From UBA7683 sp964643895 (GTDB lineage: Bacteria > Patescibacteriota > Saccharimonadia > Saccharimonadales > UBA7683): a DNA stretch of 26,638 nt. This document shows, piece after piece, positions 24,337-26,638 of the stretch (its first letter is position 1; every line of letters begins with the position of its first letter). A program made the position numbers and the translations under genes. The stretch spans positions 1-26,638 of the forward strand of contig CAZXUE010000011.1 in assembly GCA_964643895.1 (NCBI GenBank), given 5' to 3'. The notes under the pieces were generated by a model. The model was not told the DNA's origin. It ran no database searches and saw nothing but the letters and a program-made list of their open reading frames with translations.

Positions 24337-24914
24337 AACGTAAGGATTTAGTAACAAACTAAACGAGTTCCGCCGCATGGCGGAGCAGGGTGCTTTCAGA
24401 TTGGAGGGGTTCTTGATAACGGATGGTGTTTTTGGTGTTACCTCGGCCCCCGCCGAAGCAACTAGCCCAATTACTACGTCCGATATCGCTCCTCTCCACT
24501 TTCAGCACTTCCTGCTCCGCCAAATTGTGGCGTCACTGTTGACGCAGTGATCACCCACCCAGCGGGAGGGTGATCAGGTAGTCGGCTCGAAAGCTTCGGT
24601 CGTCAGCGCGACCTAGGCCTCCGAGCCCCCGGTCATCATCCCGGTGGTGTCGGCGGGCTCGCCGATGGTGATGCCGTGGCGGCACGCAGGGCCACCGATC
24701 GGCGTGTGGGTGGTCTTGTCATGGAAGCGCATACGCGCTCCCCCTTTCCTTGATGGATACGGCACTTATTGCATTTCCTCCATTCAGAATTGACCCCGCT
24801 CTTGAGCAAGGGTGGACTTCCGTCAGGAGTTTTTGAAAATCTACATGTAAACCTAAGATCGCCAAAAACTCCTGACGAGCGAGTCTCAACCCTTACGACT
24901 CGTTTAGTTTGTTA
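24317..24914 (-). ncRNA. Candidate large structured RNA (about 600 nt) closed by a 17-bp terminal helix
   Basis: The ends (24352-24368 and 24898-24914) are a perfect 17-bp inverted repeat. Inside, almost everything pairs. A long arm covers 24371-24532: 11-bp GGCGGAGCAGG with 24511-24521, then GTGCT/AGCAC, TGGAG/CTCCA, and GATA-x-CGGA with TCCG-x-TATC, capped by a TCGGC hairpin. A hairpin follows at 24548-24576 (9 bp, 1x1 mismatch, 3 bp). The last arm is 24808-24894 (15 bp at 24821-24835 with 24863-24877, plus GACT/AGTC and AAGGGT/ACCCTT). Arms abut the closing helix within 2-3 nt, giving a multibranch fold. A -10-like TATAAC lies 7 nt outside the right end and a terminator outside the left end, so it should be minus-strand. 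The middle holds a GC-rich 39-codon ORF. No coding frame explains the rest. I know no family for it. Confidence 0.5.
24613..24732 (-). CDS. 39-aa ORF with high-GC codon use inside the structured element
   Basis: ATG at 24732 to TAG at 24615-24613 encodes MRFHDKTTHTPIGG, then PACRHGITIGEPADT and TGMMTGGSEA. A GGGGGAG ribosome site sits 5 nt upstream, and the start codon lies in the loop of a small AGCGC/GCGCT hairpin. 36 of 39 codons end in G or C (about 92%), against moderate GC elsewhere; GC at positions 1 and 2 is only about 56-61%. That periodicity argues for real translation in a high-GC organism, such as an actinobacterium or its phage. It is hydrophilic, with one Cys and no signal or membrane segment, and is not recognised. 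It is on the same strand as the presumed RNA. Confidence 0.5.
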   Translation of the reverse strand: MRFHDKTTHTPIGGPACRHGITIGEPADTTGMMTGGSEA

Positions 24915-24920
24915 ACATGC

Positions 24921-24930
24921 GTTATATGCA
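24921..24930 (-). promoter_or_regulatory. -10-like box just outside the structured element
   Basis: Minus strand TGCA-TATAAC ends 7 nt before the first base of the 17-bp repeat arm (24914), the spacing seen at other start sites here. No -35 is visible. A second box, TGT-TATAAG at 24996-25004, could drive the same transcript with a longer 5' end. Confidence 0.35.
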
Positions 24931-25010
24931 GCCGAGACGTGGCGCACGTAACTTGTATTTTAGTTTACTCTTCCCTCTCGATATTTCAAGCCTAACTTAT
25001 AACAAATTAC

Positions 25011-25734
25011 CTAACGCTGCGTGCCCATCTTCTGAGTAGAGCCAAAGTTTGTTGGGGCTATGCTTGAATTATTGCATTTATCACCCGTGGAGAGTACATT
25101 TTTAGTACCCGAAGGCTGAATGCCGCCGCCATTGGCTGACGGCTGATAAAAGTTTACTGACGAATATGCCAAATCTGCACACGTCTCAGGAAGTCCGCCA
25201 AAATATTCTGTCCACATAACCGACCAGTCATTGAAAGCCGTCCATTTTACAGGTGTTTTTATTTTTGCAACGAGTGTCTCCTGGTTTGTAACCGTATCTT
25301 TGATCCAGCCGCTCCACCAGTGGCCGGTGCTGTCTTTCGCAGTCAGTGCAACTTTAAGATCATACCTGCGGCCCGGTTGCCAATCATAGGCTATACGGCA
25401 ACTGGTGCCAGAAGTGTCATAACCGTCAAAGCCCTCTTGCTCGATTTTGCAGGCCTTGGCTGGTGAGGCATCCATGCCTGAGCTAAATATTGAGAACACG
25501 GCGGTCTTTCCTGTCGTGCCATCAACTCGACTACCATTGGATTGGAGGCCGATATATCCTCCATCTCCACCCTTAAAACCAAATTGATGAGACCAAAAAT
25601 ATGGCGCACTTGCCTTCACCTCGTTAATAACTAAGCTATGTTGCAACGTTGTCAGAGGAGTCGTAGAGTTCCAGTTCCACTCCGTATATGTGCCTCGAGG
25701 TGATACTGTTTCAACTGGCGGCGTTACAGAAGCG
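25011..25734 (-). pseudogene. DUF3472-like secreted protein gene, 5' end removed by IS insertion
   Basis: The open frame runs from the IS boundary (25734) to the TAG at 25011, about 240 codons. The conserved part begins GTYTEWNWNSTTPLTTLQHS, then APYFWSHQFGFKGGDGGYIGLQSNG and WQPGRRYDLKVAL, and later WTAFNDWSVMWTEYFGG. This matches DUF3472-type extracellular beta-sandwich proteins. Paired Cys residues (ACKIEQEG, TSCRIAY, TCADL, KCNNS) suit an exported protein. No signal peptide or good start remains; the first usable codon is a TTG at 25646 within the domain. The upstream bases read in frame up to the insertion (EPASVTPPVETVSPRG), so the rest of the gene should lie beyond the IS. It may be non-functional. 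Confidence 0.7.
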
Positions 25735-26638
25735 GGCTCATTAAACTAAAACGGAACAACCAGTAGACTTGTAGTTGTAAAGCTAAGCAAGTAAGAAAGG
25801 TTGTTCCAATGAATAAACTACCAGTTTTTCACTCAAATAAGAAGTACTGGGTAATCCTTAACAAGTTAGTCTTTGGGGACAACGTCAGCTGTCCAGGGTG
25901 CGAAGGCGCCCTGAGGCAAAGCTATGGGCAAAAGTACCTGTGGTGCCGCCTGTGCCGCAGAAAGTACCGTCCGACAGCCTACCGTGGCAGTTGGCTGTAT
26001 GGTATGAAACTCTCACCCAAACAGCTGTTTGTATTGCTCTGGTGCTGGCAGAACCGCAAGAGTCCAGATACGGCCCGACTGCTGGCTCAAGTCAGCTACA
26101 CCAGCGTACAGCGTTGGTACGAGCGATTCAGGCGACACATACCGCCAGACACACTAGAGCAGCTATCTATGCTCATCCAGGTGGATGAAAGCTATTTCGG
26201 CAAACAAAAGAGCAGCCAGCCGCAGGTCATTGTGACCGGTGCTATTGAGCCACACACCAGAAGAATAGCTCTCAGGATCACGGGAGACTACAGCTCAGGC
26301 AGAGGTAGAGATGTTCTCGAACAGTTTGTGCAAGATACGACACAAACAGGCTCACTTGTCGTTACCGACAAATGGCATGGCTACAGTGAACTACCCCTGC
26401 TCGGGTATGATCACGAAGTCTGGAACCACTCCACTGGTCAGTTTGCAGGCACCAACCAGATTGAAGGGCTGTGGAGTAGTATTAAACGCTACCTAAGAAA
26501 ACTGTATGGTTGTGTTCCTACCAAGAACTTAGAAAGTATCTTAACAGAATGGATGGCTCGACAGAACAGGCCAAGCCTGTTCGCCTCACCAGAAAATTAT
26601 CTACAAGCTACGCTTGTTCCATGTTAGTTGACTGAGCC
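25735..26638 (+). mobile_element. Complete IS1595-family (ISXO2-like) insertion sequence, 904 bp
   Basis: The left end (GGCTCATTAAACTAAAACGG, then AACAACC) and the reverse complement of the right end (GGCTCAGTCAACTAACATGG, then AACAAGC) agree at 22 of 27 positions. These are terminal inverted repeats, beginning GG as expected. One transposase gene fills the element. The right repeat ends on the last base of the window, so the target duplication cannot be checked; the 8 bp to the left are CAGAAGCG. The window or contig ending at an IS edge fits an assembly break at a repeated sequence. Confidence 0.85.
25809..26627 (+). CDS. IS1595-family transposase (ISXO2-like DDE domain)
   Basis: A 272-aa transposase. 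An N-terminal zinc ribbon (SCPGCEGALRQ and WCRLCRRKYRP, two CxxC pairs) is followed by a helix-turn-helix-like stretch (TARLLAQVSYTSVQRWYERFR) and the ISXO2-like catalytic core: first Asp in QVDESYFGK, second Asp in VVTDKWHGY, and the third acidic site in TNQIEGLWSSIKRYL. All look intact, so the element may be active. The start ATG at 25809 lies 74 bp inside the left terminal repeat, with AGAAAGG 9-10 nt upstream. The stop is 11 bp from the right end. Confidence 0.92.
   Translation: MNKLPVFHSNKKYWVILNKLVFGDNVSCPGCEGALRQSYGQKYLWCRLCRRKYRPTAYRGSWLYGMKLSPKQLFVLLWCWQNRKSPDTARLLAQVSYTSVQRWYERFRRHIPPDTLEQLSMLIQVDESYFGKQKSSQPQVIVTGAIEPHTRRIALRITGDYSSGRGRDVLEQFVQDTTQTGSLVVTDKWHGYSELPLLGYDHEVWNHSTGQFAGTNQIEGLWSSIKRYLRKLYGCVPTKNLESILTEWMARQNRPSLFASPENYLQATLVPC

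Noticed and set aside
24352..24914. The 17-bp inverted repeat as the ends of a classical transposon or MITE
   Set aside because: No target duplication is visible at either side (left flank ggatttag, right flank acatgcgt), there is no transposase, and the hairpins abut the repeat arms as in a folded RNA. Not fully excluded.
24314..24914. tmRNA, RNase P RNA or group II intron
   Set aside because: I could not find the conserved tmRNA ends, the RNase P core motifs or a proper intron domain V. A short GAGCGCGTATGCGC resemblance to domain V is only the small hairpin at the ORF start.

Overview
The window most likely comes from a Patescibacteria/CPR genome, and Candidatus Saccharibacteria (TM7) fits best. 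This is inference from the gene mix: a shortened UvrC, a membrane-anchored oligopeptide-binding protein beside secG, a sortase with a long cytoplasmic N-terminus, a TrhO-type rhodanese, very tight gene packing and many leaderless genes. TGA acts as a normal stop, which argues against the recoded Gracilibacteria/Absconditabacteria. No rRNA, tRNA or CRISPR was seen. A 10-base run of N at 12375-12384 marks an assembly gap.

Layout. 1-5432 (minus): uvrC, a 96-aa unknown protein, pepP (Xaa-Pro aminopeptidase), a PF04020-type four-helix membrane protein interrupted by an in-frame TAA, secG, and a family 5 substrate-binding protein running off the left edge. 5470-6675 (plus): an MFS transporter divergent from uvrC. 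6680-10375 (minus): trhO, then a surface protein ending in a sorting signal (APNTG, membrane helix, basic tail), then a class F-like sortase. 10427-15252 (plus): a regulated-looking leader with a 21-codon ORF and a hairpin presenting the Shine-Dalgarno, two ABC exporter half-transporters split by the N gap, and a two-part chromate-type transporter, all overlapping or nearly so. 15253-15415: a structured convergent intergenic region. 15416-16896: ribosomal protein bL25/CTC (minus) divergent from a DedA protein (plus). 16877-20895 (minus): a 194-aa unknown, uvrA, and a 200-aa unknown. 20974-22851 (plus): a PGPGW membrane protein, prephenate dehydratase (start reassigned to a GTG), and a small membrane protein. 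22848-24278 (minus): exonuclease I.

24314-26638 is accessory DNA. Its core (24352-24914) is closed by a 17-bp perfect inverted repeat and packed with nested hairpins. It has a promoter-like hexamer just outside one end and a hairpin-plus-U-run terminator just outside the other, both on the minus strand. I read it as a candidate large structured RNA of about 600 nt. Its middle holds a 39-codon ORF with a Shine-Dalgarno and about 92% GC at third positions, unlike the rest of the window and suggestive of actinobacterial or actinophage origin. Next to it a complete IS1595-type insertion sequence (25735-26638), with both terminal repeats visible, has cut off the 5' end of a DUF3472-like gene.

A recurring regulatory theme: many gene starts lie a fixed short distance after a -10 box, usually TGn plus a hexamer and then exactly 7 nt to the start codon. 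This implies leaderless mRNAs and was used to correct several starts. bL25 and the ABC exporter operon instead have real leaders with Shine-Dalgarno sequences. All functions are inferred from sequence recognition; no database search was possible.
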